Positions 43,676 through 52,713 of a stretch of 64,000 nucleotides of DNA are shown piece after piece. How positions within the stretch are numbered: position 1 is the stretch's first letter; each line of letters begins with the position of its first letter. The position numbers and the translations under genes are program-made. Location of the stretch: NCBI GenBank assembly GCA_034430215.1, contig DAOUFE010000019.1, forward strand, positions 62,001-126,000, written 5' to 3'. This DNA is from UBA4782 sp034430215 (GTDB taxonomy: Bacteria > Chloroflexota > Anaerolineae > Anaerolineales > Anaerolineaceae). Below the pieces are notes generated by a model that saw only the letters and a list, made by a program, of their open reading frames with translations, made no database searches and had not been told where the DNA came from.

Positions 43676-44719
43676 ATGAGCAAGCAAAATGTCTTTGATC
43701 TGAATCTTGAAGAATGGCAGCAATATTCAATTGCTGCTGGTGAACCTGCATATCGAGCGCGTCAGGTATGGGAAGGGCTATATATTCATCTATTGGATTC
43801 TTCGGATCAATTCAGCACACTTTCGAAGACACTGCGCGATAAAATTTCACAGGATTTCTCTTTTAAAAATCTCCGAATTGCCCGCAAGCTTGAATCTACT
43901 GATTTGATGACGCAAAAAGTTTCATTTTTGTTGAATGACAACAAAGTAATTGAAACTGTTCTAATGCGATATGACAAACGAAATACTTTATGTGTTTCAT
44001 CACAATCTGGGTGTGCCATGGGATGTGTTTTTTGCGCCACCGGTCAAATGGGTTTCGGAAGAAATTTAACCGCAGGCGAAATTATAGAGCAGGTGATATT
44101 CTTTGCACGACAGTTAAATGCAATTGAAGAAAATATAACGAACATTGTTGTGATGGGGATGGGCGAACCATTCAATAATTTTAATAATGTGATCAAAGCG
44201 GTAGATATTCTCAATCATCACCAGGGATTCAATTTGGGGGAGCGCCGGTTTACCATTTCCACCGTGGGAATCATCCCCGGGATCAGGAAATTTACTTCAT
44301 TGAAACGTCAAATGAACCTGGCTATCAGCTTGCATGCTGCTAACGACGAACTTCGTGCGACCATGTTACCTGTGGCAAAAAAATATTCAATTGTGGAACT
44401 AATGGAAGTTGTCAGGGAATATATTGTAAAAACAGGCCGGAGGGTTACTTTTGAGTATGCTTTAGTGCAGGATATTAATGACACAGAAATCCATGCTCAC
44501 GAACTGGCAAATCTATTGAGAGGGATGCTTTGCCATGTTAATGTCATACCGTTGAATCCAACGAAGAAGTACCAGGGAAAGGCTACTACACAGGTACGCG
44601 CAAGACAATTTCAAGCGATCTTGCAGCAAGCAGGTATTCCATGTACCATACGACTACGCCGTGGTATTGAAATTCAGGCTGGTTGTGGTCAACTGGCATC
44701 CGAAACCGCTGTGATATAA
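43676..44719 (+). CDS. rlmN: Dual-specificity RNA methyltransferase RlmN
   Basis: A 347-aa radical SAM enzyme that methylates C2 of A2503 in 23S rRNA and A37 of some tRNAs. The cluster motif is CAMGCVFCATGQMGFGRNL (CxxxCxxC). GMGEPFNNFNNV binds SAM. The C-terminal QAGCGQL holds the second mechanistic Cys, and the other lies in the radical-SAM core. Length and motifs are normal. Start ATG at 43676 in AGCTCATCTATG without a strong ribosome binding site. Confidence 0.95.
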   Translation: MSKQNVFDLNLEEWQQYSIAAGEPAYRARQVWEGLYIHLLDSSDQFSTLSKTLRDKISQDFSFKNLRIARKLESTDLMTQKVSFLLNDNKVIETVLMRYDKRNTLCVSSQSGCAMGCVFCATGQMGFGRNLTAGEIIEQVIFFARQLNAIEENITNIVVMGMGEPFNNFNNVIKAVDILNHHQGFNLGERRFTISTVGIIPGIRKFTSLKRQMNLAISLHAANDELRATMLPVAKKYSIVELMEVVREYIVKTGRRVTFEYALVQDINDTEIHAHELANLLRGMLCHVNVIPLNPTKKYQGKATTQVRARQFQAILQQAGIPCTIRLRRGIEIQAGCGQLASETAVI

Positions 44720-44729
44720 TCTACCCGCT

Positions 44730-45647
44730 ATGGCAGATATTTTTTCACGCTGGAAAGAGAGTCTCAATCGGACAAGAAAAGCCACCTTTGGAAGGTTGGC
44801 TTCAATATTTGGCACCAATGAGATCAATAATAATACCTGGGATCAGCTAGAAGAAACGCTGATCCAGGCAGATGTTGGTGTAGATACCACCTTTTCTGTA
44901 ATTGAAAAATTACGGGATATAGTAAAAAAAGAAGGTATTATCAGCTCTTCAGAATTGATGGGAAAATTACGAGAAGAGCTTTTATCCAGGTTGGATAAAA
45001 ACCCCACAATGAATTTAGAAAAATTCAAACCTGCAGTCGTGTTACTTGTTGGTGTGAATGGCTCAGGAAAAACCACCACTGCAGCCAAACTTGGTAAACT
45101 TTGGCAGAATGAAGGGAAGAAAGTATTGCTTGTAGCTGCGGATACGTTTCGGGCTGCGGCTACTGATCAATTGCAGGTGTGGGGTGAAAGGTTGAAAATT
45201 CCTGTTATTGCCAGTACTCCTGATGCAGACCCTGGAGCGGTTGCCTATGATGGCATTCAATCGGCAATATCCAGAAACATGGATATTGTTATGATCGACA
45301 CCGCAGGGAGACTGCACACTCGATACAATCTGATGGAAGAAATCAAAAAAGTGCATCGGGTTTCAGGTAAAGCTTTACCGGGAGCACCTCATGCCACCTT
45401 GTTGGTATTGGATGCAACTACTGGACAAAATGCATTGATTCAGGCTCGTGCTTTTAAAGAAGCATTTCCCATCGATGGGATCATTCTGGCAAAATTGGAT
45501 TCATCAGCCAGGGGTGGTATGGTATTTGCCATACAGCATGAATTAGGAATACCAGTAATTTATGCAGGATTGGGTGAGAAACCTGAAGATATTCAGGTTT
45601 TTGATCCTGAAGCTTTCATTGAGGGTATTTTTACCCTTTCATCATAA
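44730..45647 (+). CDS. ftsY: Signal recognition particle receptor FtsY
   Basis: A 305-aa SRP-type GTPase consisting of the N and G domains only; the acidic A domain found in enterobacterial FtsY is absent, as in many other bacteria. G1 GVNGSGKTTTAAKLG, ADTFRAAATDQL, G3 DTAGRLHTRYNLMEE, G4 region AKLDSSARGG, and the C-terminal GLGEKPEDIQVFDPEAFIEGIF. It docks SRP-ribosome complexes at the membrane. Ten bases after rlmN. Confidence 0.96.
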   Translation: MADIFSRWKESLNRTRKATFGRLASIFGTNEINNNTWDQLEETLIQADVGVDTTFSVIEKLRDIVKKEGIISSSELMGKLREELLSRLDKNPTMNLEKFKPAVVLLVGVNGSGKTTTAAKLGKLWQNEGKKVLLVAADTFRAAATDQLQVWGERLKIPVIASTPDADPGAVAYDGIQSAISRNMDIVMIDTAGRLHTRYNLMEEIKKVHRVSGKALPGAPHATLLVLDATTGQNALIQARAFKEAFPIDGIILAKLDSSARGGMVFAIQHELGIPVIYAGLGEKPEDIQVFDPEAFIEGIFTLSS

Positions 45648-45656
45648 GGAGAAGAA

Positions 45657-46740
45657 ATGCAAGATGTGATAGATCGCTTGCAGGCATGCAACCAGGTTCT
45701 CTCCGATATCCTGGAGCATCTTTGACCTGCCTAAAAAAGAAGCAGAATTAGCTAAACTAAAAGCAGAATCGGAAAAAGAAGATCTCTGGGCTGATCCTAA
45801 AAACGCCCAGCGTTTGATGAAGAAACTGGCAGCATTGCAAAATGAAGTAGAAGGATGGCAAAAGCTTTCAAAACGAATCAATGATACCCATGATCTTGCA
45901 GAGATGGGGGACGAATCAATGCAATCCGAACTTGAACAAGAAACCAGCAAGATCGAAGAAGAGTTGAAGAAACTCGAGATCGAGGTTCTCCTTTCTGAGC
46001 CTTATGATAGTGGAAATGCTATGCTGGAAATAAACTCTGGAGCGGGTGGCACAGACTCACAGGATTGGGCTGCCATGTTAGAACGGATGTATATCCGTTG
46101 GATAGAGAAACGTGGTTTCAGTTGTGAAATATTGGATTCATCAGAAGGGGAAGAAGCGGGGATAAAAAGCGTAACCATGGCGGTATCAGGATTGAATGCT
46201 TATGGATTCCTGCGAGGCGAAAAAGGCGTGCATCGGTTAGTACGTTTATCGCCATTTGATGCTGCTCACCGTAGACATACATCCTTTGCACAGGTGGAAG
46301 TGCTTCCTGAAGCAGCAGAGGATGATCCAGAAATCCAAATCAATCCAGAAGATTTGCGCATAGATGTGTTCCGTTCGTCAGGGGCTGGTGGACAGAATGT
46401 ACAGAAGAATGCGACTGCAGTCAGGATCACCCATATTCCAAGCGGACTGGTTGTTGCCTGTCAGAATGAACGTTCACAAATGCAAAATCGGGAAAATGCT
46501 ATGCGTGTATTGCGTTCGCGATTATTAGGAATTGCCCGTGAAGAGCAAGAAAAGCAATTGGCTGCACTGCGTGGAGAATATACCAAGACTGAATGGGGGA
46601 GCCAGATACGCTCCTATGTGCTACACCCATATCAGATGGTGAAAGATCATCGTACTGAATATGAGACTGGCAATGCACAGGCTGTATTAGATGGTGAAAT
46701 AGATGGATTTATTGAAGCTTATCTAAAGTGGCACAAATAA
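45657..46740 (+). CDS. prfB: Peptide chain release factor 2, with programmed +1 frameshift
   Basis: RF2 recognises UAA and UGA. The first frame, from ATG at 45657, gives about 22 codons ending GAG CAT CTT TGA (stop at 45723-45725). The classic CTTTGAC slip site lets ribosomes move +1 after CTT, so translation continues as GAC CTG CCT from 45724 to the stop at 46740. A Shine-Dalgarno-like GGAG three bases before CTT is present. The body has SGAGGTDSQDWA, the codon-recognition region and the GGQ loop SSGAGGQNVQKNATAVR. RF2 level is thus autoregulated at its own UGA. Not a pseudogene. Confidence 0.96.
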
Positions 46741-46750
46741 TTGTAGAGAA

Positions 46751-46787
46751 AAATCAGCCGCTATTTTTAGCGGCTGATTTTTTTTTT
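46751..46787. terminator. Strong bidirectional terminator between prfB and pfkA
   Basis: A 13-bp stem, 46751-46763 with 46768-46780, a 4-base T loop and a long T run on the plus strand; A-rich on the other side serves pfkA. Confidence 0.93.
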
Positions 46788-46792
46788 GAGAA

Positions 46793-47761
46793 TCAATCAA
46801 GAATTCGTTGCAATTCAAATAACGAAAGGTCAATTTTTCGGGTTTGACCAGCCACTTCAGAGAGAGGTGTTGTTTTGATCTCGCTTTTTATCATCCCAAC
46901 CAGGACACCAAACTCTCCTCGCTTCAGCGCAGCGACTGCACCTGCACCTAAACGGCTTGCAAGGATCCGATCATAGGCACTGGGGGCTCCACCACGTTGG
47001 ACATGACCAAGGGTAGTAGCGCGAATATCAAACCCCAATCTGTCTTGATGGTCGGAGAAATATTGTGTCAATCGCTCGGCGTTGTAATCAGCACCTTCCG
47101 CCACAATAACAATGGCGTGATGCTTTCCACGAAGATAAGCATTTCGCATAACATCAGCAATTTTTTCTGGATCTGTATGAATTTCAGGGATTACGCAAGC
47201 TTCAGCGCCTCCAGCAATGGCGGTCATCAATGCAAGGTACCCACATCCACGACCCATGACTTCAACCAGAAAAGCCCTTTGATGAGAAGAAGCGGTTGTT
47301 TTAAGCCGGTCAACTGATTCAAGGGCAATATTCAATGCTGTGTCCACTCCAATGGACATTTCTGTACCTACCAGGTCGTTATCGATCGTGGATGCTACTC
47401 CTACAACTGGGACACCCAATTTATGCAAGGCATACGTCCCAGTTTGAGAGCCATTCCCGCCAATAACCACAACGGCTTCAATTTTATGATTTTCCAGCAT
47501 TTGAAGTGCTTTTTGCTGTCCTTCGGGGGTCTTAAATTCGAGGGATCTTGCACTACCCAAAATGGTACCGCCAGTTTGAATGATCCCACCAACATCTCTA
47601 GTGCCCATATTTCGAAATAGACCATCAATCAATCCATGATACCCTTGCTGAATGCCAAATACTTCCCAATCATTATCAATGGCTGTGCGAACAACGGCAC
47701 GGATAGCGGCATTCATGCCAGGTGCATCACCACCACTGGTTAATACTCCTATTCGTTTCAT
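46793..47761 (-). CDS. pfkA: 6-phosphofructokinase
   Basis: 322 aa. Phosphorylates fructose 6-phosphate in glycolysis. GVLTSGGDAPGMNAAIRAVVR at the N-terminus, STIDNDLVGTEMSIGVDTALN with the catalytic Asp, and VEVMGRGCGYLALM. The nucleotide-site motif is GGNGSQTG, whereas the E. coli enzyme has GGDGS; the Gly that usually marks ATP rather than PPi use is kept, the Asp is Asn. It stands alone and shares a terminator with prfB. Confidence 0.94.
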   Translation of the reverse strand: MKRIGVLTSGGDAPGMNAAIRAVVRTAIDNDWEVFGIQQGYHGLIDGLFRNMGTRDVGGIIQTGGTILGSARSLEFKTPEGQQKALQMLENHKIEAVVVIGGNGSQTGTYALHKLGVPVVGVASTIDNDLVGTEMSIGVDTALNIALESVDRLKTTASSHQRAFLVEVMGRGCGYLALMTAIAGGAEACVIPEIHTDPEKIADVMRNAYLRGKHHAIVIVAEGADYNAERLTQYFSDHQDRLGFDIRATTLGHVQRGGAPSAYDRILASRLGAGAVAALKRGEFGVLVGMIKSEIKTTPLSEVAGQTRKIDLSLFELQRILD

Positions 47762-47923
47762 ACGTCCTCCAGAAAATTGATACTTATTTTAACATGAATG
47801 TTTATGAAAAAGAATTCTTATGGATGAAATTTTTGAAATTTCGAGGATGATGAAGCTTATGTGAAGATTTCATATTTTGTAGAAGAGTATTACATTATAC
47901 TTCTACGACTGTTGCTAGTTTGC

Positions 47924-47952
47924 TTGACGAATTCTTCCTCTGAAAGTATAAT
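47924..47952 (+). promoter_or_regulatory. Promoter for rpmF
   Basis: TTGACG (47924-47929), 17-base spacer, TATAAT (47947-47952), 38 bases before the rpmF start. Confidence 0.82.
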
Positions 47953-47990
47953 TTTTCGGCTTTACAAAGAACTAATTGTAGGAGAAACCG

Positions 47991-48188
47991 ATGGTACCGC
48001 AACCGAAACGTAAACTTTCAAAGGGTCGTCGCGACCGCCGTCGTGCCCATGATGCAATTGAAAATGCAAATCTGGTACAGTGCTCAAACTGTGGAGAGAT
48101 GCGACTTTCACATACTGTATGCCCAAATTGTGGCTATTATCAGGGACGCGAAGTTGTAGAAATGAAGAAAGAAGAGAAGAAGAAGTAA
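47991..48188 (+). CDS. rpmF: 50S ribosomal protein L32
   Basis: 65 aa, standard length. N-terminal VPQPKRKLSKGRRDRRRAHDA is typical of L32, followed by the zinc-binding pairs CSNCGEM and CPNCGYYQGR and a lysine-rich tail. All four Cys are present, so this is the zinc-bound form. AGGAG precedes the ATG. Monocistronic with its own promoter and terminator. Confidence 0.97.
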   Translation: MVPQPKRKLSKGRRDRRRAHDAIENANLVQCSNCGEMRLSHTVCPNCGYYQGREVVEMKKEEKKK

Positions 48189-48265
48189 TTCTCTTTCTAC
48201 ATACAGGTGGAAAATAATCATTGATAAGAACTTTCAAGTTTTTAACATTGATTATCTACATGTAT

Positions 48266-48302
48266 AAAAATATAGTCCTGAGCAATCAGGACTATATTTT
48301 TT
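48266..48302 (+). terminator. Terminator after rpmF
   Basis: A stem of about 12-16 bp (arms ending ...CCTGA and TCAGG...) with a 4-base GCAA loop, then a T run. Confidence 0.88.
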
Positions 48303-48439
48303 GTTTATTTTCCTCCCACACTGTAAGTAGTTTTTCCTTGAAGAGAAAATAGCTCAACAAGAAAATATTTTTAAAAGCAATGACGCATCTCAAGTTGTGA
48401 TAAATTCACAAATCCTAATCTAACTATTAAATATAATTC

Positions 48440-48468
48440 TTGACTTTTATTGTCTGAATTCCTAAAAT
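48440..48468 (+). promoter_or_regulatory. Promoter for the aldehyde dehydrogenase gene
   Basis: TTGACT (48440-48445), 17-base spacer, TAAAAT (48463-48468). The predicted leader is about 140 bases, long for a single-gene unit. Confidence 0.6.
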
Positions 48469-48614
48469 TCATAATTATCGCTCTGCACAGATAATGGAAT
48501 AGTAGTATAGATGTTTCTCTTTCCCGCGTTGAAGGAGCTATCAGCAACAATAATCAACAAGCGAAAAACGCTATATTTTCGCAATCAGTCAGACGCTTTA
48601 TTGGAGGAAACGTA

Positions 48615-50111
48615 ATGAATCCGTATGATTATGTTAAGAAAGATCCATATAAGTTATATATCAATGGAGAATTTGTTCCATCAGAGTCAGGGGAAACATT
48701 CGATATTATCAACCCTGCAAATAATAGGGTTTTTGCAAAAGGTTACAAAGGTGGTTTGGCTGATGTAAACAAGGCAATCGTAGCTGCAAGAGAAGCATTT
48801 GATCATGGTCCCTGGGGGAAAATGACCAATTATCAGCGAAGCCAGTTATTGATGAAAGCAAGGAATATTTTTGCTGAACGGTTGGAAGAATTCGCAGCTC
48901 TTGAAACCCTTGATTGTGGAAAATTATTCGGAGGTGCACTTTATTATGAAGCAGCTAAAGGATTGGATGGTTTTGAATTCAGTGCAGCAAAAGCTCGCTG
49001 CCTGGAAGGAAAGGTGATCCCTGTAGATGGCGGTGGGGGGCGCTATTTTAATTTTGTCACATGGTACCCGCTTGGTGTCGTTGGCGAAATTCTCCCCTGG
49101 AATGGTCCATTAATGATGGGGTCATTCAAAGTGGCATCCATCCTTGCAGCAGGAAACACAGTAATTGTTAAGCCATCTTCCTGGGCTTCTTTAAGCATGC
49201 TTGCTATGGCTGAAGTTTTTCATGAGGCAGGTTTTCCACCTGGAGTAGTGAATATCATAACAGGACCAGGCAGCCTGGTGGGAAATGCCCTGGTCGACAG
49301 CCCCTTGGTGGATATGGTATCGATGACCGGTGGAACAGAAACTGGAAGAGAAGTGATCAAACATTCTGCAACTACGATCAAAGACCTTGCGTTGGAATTG
49401 GGTGGAAAGAGCCCAAATATCGTTTTTCCTGACGCTGAATTTGAGTCAGCAGTTAAGTGGACAAGGTCGGGCTTTACCATGGGGGGAGGACAAATATGTG
49501 TTGCTGGAACCCGGTTAATCTTGCATAAATCCATCTATGAGGAGTTCTTGAGTGCATTAAAAATCGAGTGCGAGAGCCTGAAACCTGGTGATGGATTCAA
49601 TCCGGAGCACACTCTCCAAGCAATCATTACCAGAGAACATGCTGATTCCATCTGGAGATACATAGAAAAAGGGAAGGCAGAAGGTGCACGATTAATTACC
49701 GGTGGTATACCATATACCGATCCTGTGTTAACCCAGGGAAACTATGTGCCCCCAACGATTTTTGCGGATGTGACACCGGATATGACCATTTTCAAAGAAG
49801 AAATATTTGGACCCGTACTGACCGTTACACCATTTGAGACTGAAGATGAAGCGATCGAATTAGCCAATAAGACAGCTTTTGGGTTGGCTGGAGCAGTCTT
49901 TACGCGTGATATAGCGAGAGCTTTACGAGTTGTGGAAGGGATCCGTAGTGGACAAATTTATATCAATACATATTATAGTAAAGCAATAAACGAATCTCCG
50001 GGTACCGGTTGGAAAGAGAGCGGTCTGGGAGTAGTGACAGGAATTTATAAATACATGATTCCCAAGACGGTTTTTGTAGATATGAACGATAAAACTTTCC
50101 CACCTGGATAG
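48615..50111 (+). CDS. Aldehyde dehydrogenase
   Basis: A 498-aa NAD(P)-dependent aldehyde dehydrogenase oxidising an aldehyde to the acid. Seen: EILPWNGPLMMGSFKVA, the cofactor loop KPSSWASLS, GGTETGREV, catalytic Glu in LELGGKSPNIVF, and nucleophilic Cys in GGGQICVAGTRL, plus EEIFGPVLTV. Substrate is not predictable; the closest general type is betaine-, retinal- or acetaldehyde-like ALDH. GGAGG precedes the ATG. Monocistronic, own promoter and terminator. Confidence 0.92.
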   Translation: MNPYDYVKKDPYKLYINGEFVPSESGETFDIINPANNRVFAKGYKGGLADVNKAIVAAREAFDHGPWGKMTNYQRSQLLMKARNIFAERLEEFAALETLDCGKLFGGALYYEAAKGLDGFEFSAAKARCLEGKVIPVDGGGGRYFNFVTWYPLGVVGEILPWNGPLMMGSFKVASILAAGNTVIVKPSSWASLSMLAMAEVFHEAGFPPGVVNIITGPGSLVGNALVDSPLVDMVSMTGGTETGREVIKHSATTIKDLALELGGKSPNIVFPDAEFESAVKWTRSGFTMGGGQICVAGTRLILHKSIYEEFLSALKIECESLKPGDGFNPEHTLQAIITREHADSIWRYIEKGKAEGARLITGGIPYTDPVLTQGNYVPPTIFADVTPDMTIFKEEIFGPVLTVTPFETEDEAIELANKTAFGLAGAVFTRDIARALRVVEGIRSGQIYINTYYSKAINESPGTGWKESGLGVVTGIYKYMIPKTVFVDMNDKTFPPG

Positions 50112-50130
50112 GAAAGAAAAAGGGTGTAAA

Positions 50131-50174
50131 TACAAAAAGGCCAGCAATTCATTATTGTTGGCTTTTTGTATTTT
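50131..50174. terminator. Bidirectional terminator between aldehyde dehydrogenase and hflX
   Basis: A stem of about 17 bp with one bulged G and one G-T pair (50131-50148 with 50154-50170), a 5-base loop and T runs in both directions. Confidence 0.88.
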
Positions 50175-50189
50175 AATAAAGGTAATTTA

Positions 50190-51512
50190 TTATTTAATTA
50201 TATATGGCTCGAATTGAGCAAGGAACCTGCCAGGAATCTGTCCGTGAAGGATGATATGATCTGATTTGTGCGTGGCTGTTTTCACATGCCCATAATCATA
50301 GAAAAGAGAAATAAGCTTCCCTTCTTTATAGGGTAATTTCACCGTGATTTCGTTGAAGAGCTCGTAAAGCTGGCTTTCGATGGCTGTCAACAGGGCATTC
50401 AGACCATCGCCTGTTTTTGCTGATATCGCATAGGCATCTGATGATTCAACCAGTGCATCTTGGGCAACAGAAGGATCAGGTAATGTATCAATTTTATTCA
50501 GTGCCAGGATGGTTGGAATCTTCCCAGCCCCAATTTCATCCAATGTTTCTTGAACAGCCTGCATTTGTGCTGTGGAATTCGGATGTGTTAAGTCTACGAC
50601 ATGTACCAGAAGGTCTGCACTACTGATCTCTTCCAAGGTAGCCCGAAAAGCAGCCACTAATTGGGTGGGGAGCTTCTGAATGAAACCTACCGTATCAGTA
50701 AACAAGACGGTATGGTTTCCAGGAAGGCGAACTCTTCGGGTTGTTGGGTCCAAAGTTGCGAATAGCTGATCTGCTACATATACATCAGAGCGGGATATCT
50801 TATTCAAGAGGGTGGATTTTCCAGCATTGGTATACCCTACAAGGGCAACAACAGGAATTTCAGTTCTCCGACGCTGAGTACGGTAACGCTGGCGATGTTC
50901 TCGCACTTCTTCTAGTTCTTCCTTGAGCGTGCTGATCCTGCGACGAATTTCGCGTCTATCAACTTCCAATTGGGTTTCACCAGGTCCACGTAAACCGACT
51001 CCACCTACAGAACCAGTTCGTCCACCACCTCCGCCAGCTTGTCTGGCGAGATGGGTCCAGGCACGTGTCAGGCGGGGAAGACGATACTCATATTGTGCCA
51101 ATTCAACCTGCAATTTCCCTTCACGGGTATTTGCATGTTGAGCAAAAATATCAAGGATAAGAGCTGTTCGATCGATCACGCGCACATTGCTTCCCAGAAA
51201 TTCTTCCAATTCGCGCAAGTGCCGTGGCGAAAGTTCATTATCAAAAACAACGATTTGTGCCAATGTCTCTTCAACCAGAACTTGAACCTCTTCTAATTTG
51301 CCAGGTCCAATATAGGTATTGACATGAGGATGATCCAGTTTTTGTGTGGTAATACCCACTACTTCAAGACCTGCAGTTTCAGCAAGCAATTCAAGTTCAG
51401 CCAGTGAATCATCCAAACCCAGAAGGGTAGGTTCGGAGCGAAGTTCAACTCCAATAAGAAAAGCTCGCTCACGAGGTGGTAGAACAGGTTCGGGTTGTTT
51501 CTTGGACAACAA
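50190..51512 (-). CDS. hflX: GTPase HflX
   Basis: A 440-aa ribosome-splitting GTPase used in heat stress and ribosome rescue. The N-terminal HflX domain has VGITTQKLDHPHVNTYIGPGKLEEV and LSPRHLRELEEFLG; the glycine-rich linker RQAGGGGGRTGSVGGVGLRGPGE precedes the GTPase with G1 GYTNAGKSTLLNK, G3 DTVGFIQKLP and G4 NKID. Complete. The start abuts the aminotransferase stop with no gap. Last gene of the trmFO operon. Confidence 0.95.
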   Translation of the reverse strand: MLSKKQPEPVLPPRERAFLIGVELRSEPTLLGLDDSLAELELLAETAGLEVVGITTQKLDHPHVNTYIGPGKLEEVQVLVEETLAQIVVFDNELSPRHLRELEEFLGSNVRVIDRTALILDIFAQHANTREGKLQVELAQYEYRLPRLTRAWTHLARQAGGGGGRTGSVGGVGLRGPGETQLEVDRREIRRRISTLKEELEEVREHRQRYRTQRRRTEIPVVALVGYTNAGKSTLLNKISRSDVYVADQLFATLDPTTRRVRLPGNHTVLFTDTVGFIQKLPTQLVAAFRATLEEISSADLLVHVVDLTHPNSTAQMQAVQETLDEIGAGKIPTILALNKIDTLPDPSVAQDALVESSDAYAISAKTGDGLNALLTAIESQLYELFNEITVKLPYKEGKLISLFYDYGHVKTATHKSDHIILHGQIPGRFLAQFEPYIIK

Positions 51513-52700
51513 TCAACTCCTTTGCAGCCACTCATGCATCTTCTGCATGGCTTTTTGGATTAATCCGGTATCCTGCCCCAGGGAAATGCGAAAATATCCT
51601 TCTCCACGGCTGCCAAAATTGCTACCAGGTGTAGTGGATACACCGGCTTCGGTAAGTAATTTATCACAGAATGTCGCAGAATCTGGGTAACCAGCTGGAT
51701 GCTTTGTCCAGATATAGAAAGCCGCTTTGGGAGGTATGGTTGGAATTCCCATTTCATTGAGAGCACTAACTACCATATCTCTTCTTTCGCGATACACCAG
51801 GTTGCGAGCTTGTAGCCAATCCTGATCTCCAGTCAATGCTGATTCACCTGCTACCATGAGGGGAATGAAAGTGGAAGTATCAACCTGGCTTTTGAAGGTA
51901 TGCACGATTCTGACAACCTCCGCATTACCAAGAAGAAATCCTAAACGCCATCCCGCCATATTATAAGTTTTCGATAACGAGTTAAATTCAACAGCAACAT
52001 CCTTTGCGCCTGGTACCTGCAGAATGCTGGGTGGGCGATACCCTTCAAAGGTCACATCACAATATGGAGCATCATGCGCGACGAGGATCTCATATTTACG
52101 GCAAAATGCAATTACTTCTTCAAAAAAGGATAGCTCTACAGTGGCGCCAGTTGGGTTATTGGGGTAGTTTAACCACATCAGCTTTGCCCTTCGACAAACA
52201 TTTTCAGGAATATCATGGAAATTTGGCAGAAATCCCTTTTCTGCATAAAGGGGTAACTCGAAAATCTCTGCTCCTGCGATACGGGCACTTGAACGATAAA
52301 CTGGATATCCAGGGTTGGGTATGATGACTATGTCTCCCGGATTAAGAATGCTTTGGGATAGATGATGGAGACCTTCTTTGGAGCCGATCAAACCAACAAT
52401 TTCGCTTTCACTATCTACATCCACGCCAAAACGATTTTTGTAATATTGAGCTCCTGCTTTTTTAAATGAAGAAGTTCCTCCTATAGGGGCGTAATTATGA
52501 AAAGTTGGGTTACTTGAGGCTTCCATCAGAGATTCAATAATTGAATTTGTTGGAGGCATATCCGGGCTGCCGATATCTAATCGAATAACTTCTTTCCCTT
52601 CTTGCTTAAGCGCTGTGATCTTTTTATTCAATTGGGCAAAAAAATATGGTTTAAAAGAGGCAATTCTGTCCGCAGGTTTAATAAAATTTTTCTCAGGCAT
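51513..52700 (-). CDS. PLP-dependent aminotransferase, class I (aspartate/LL-diaminopimelate type)
   Basis: 395 aa, fold type I. Seen: YAPIGGTSSFKKA, the PLP-contact LMWLNYPNNPTGATVE, VAHDAPYCDVTF, and the Schiff-base Lys in FNSLSKTYNMAGWRLGF. N-terminal RIASFKPYFFAQLNKKITAL resembles LL-diaminopimelate aminotransferase-related proteins. The precise amino donor is unknown; alanine, aspartate and LL-DAP transamination are all possible. Between the M28 peptidase and hflX on one transcript. Confidence 0.9.
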   Translation of the reverse strand: MPEKNFIKPADRIASFKPYFFAQLNKKITALKQEGKEVIRLDIGSPDMPPTNSIIESLMEASSNPTFHNYAPIGGTSSFKKAGAQYYKNRFGVDVDSESEIVGLIGSKEGLHHLSQSILNPGDIVIIPNPGYPVYRSSARIAGAEIFELPLYAEKGFLPNFHDIPENVCRRAKLMWLNYPNNPTGATVELSFFEEVIAFCRKYEILVAHDAPYCDVTFEGYRPPSILQVPGAKDVAVEFNSLSKTYNMAGWRLGFLLGNAEVVRIVHTFKSQVDTSTFIPLMVAGESALTGDQDWLQARNLVYRERRDMVVSALNEMGIPTIPPKAAFYIWTKHPAGYPDSATFCDKLLTEAGVSTTPGSNFGSRGEGYFRISLGQDTGLIQKAMQKMHEWLQRS

Positions 52701-52713
52701 TTTCTAATTTTTC

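Larger units (their letters stand above)
48189..48614. other. 426-base gap between rpmF and the aldehyde dehydrogenase gene
   Basis: Contains the rpmF terminator, a sigma-70-like promoter at 48440-48468, and a leader of about 140 bases with the hairpin GCGAAAA/TTTTCGC (48561-48567 with 48576-48582). No coding region supported. Confidence 0.6.

Noticed and set aside
45657..45725. Short ORF ending in TGA before prfB could look like a nonsense-mutated pseudogene
   Set aside because: The CTTTGAC slip site and upstream GGAG identify the programmed RF2 frameshift.
47876..47910. Imperfect inverted repeat with GTAGAAG/CTTCTAC arms upstream of rpmF
   Set aside because: Interrupted by bulges and without a T run; could be an operator or chance, not strong enough to list as a feature.
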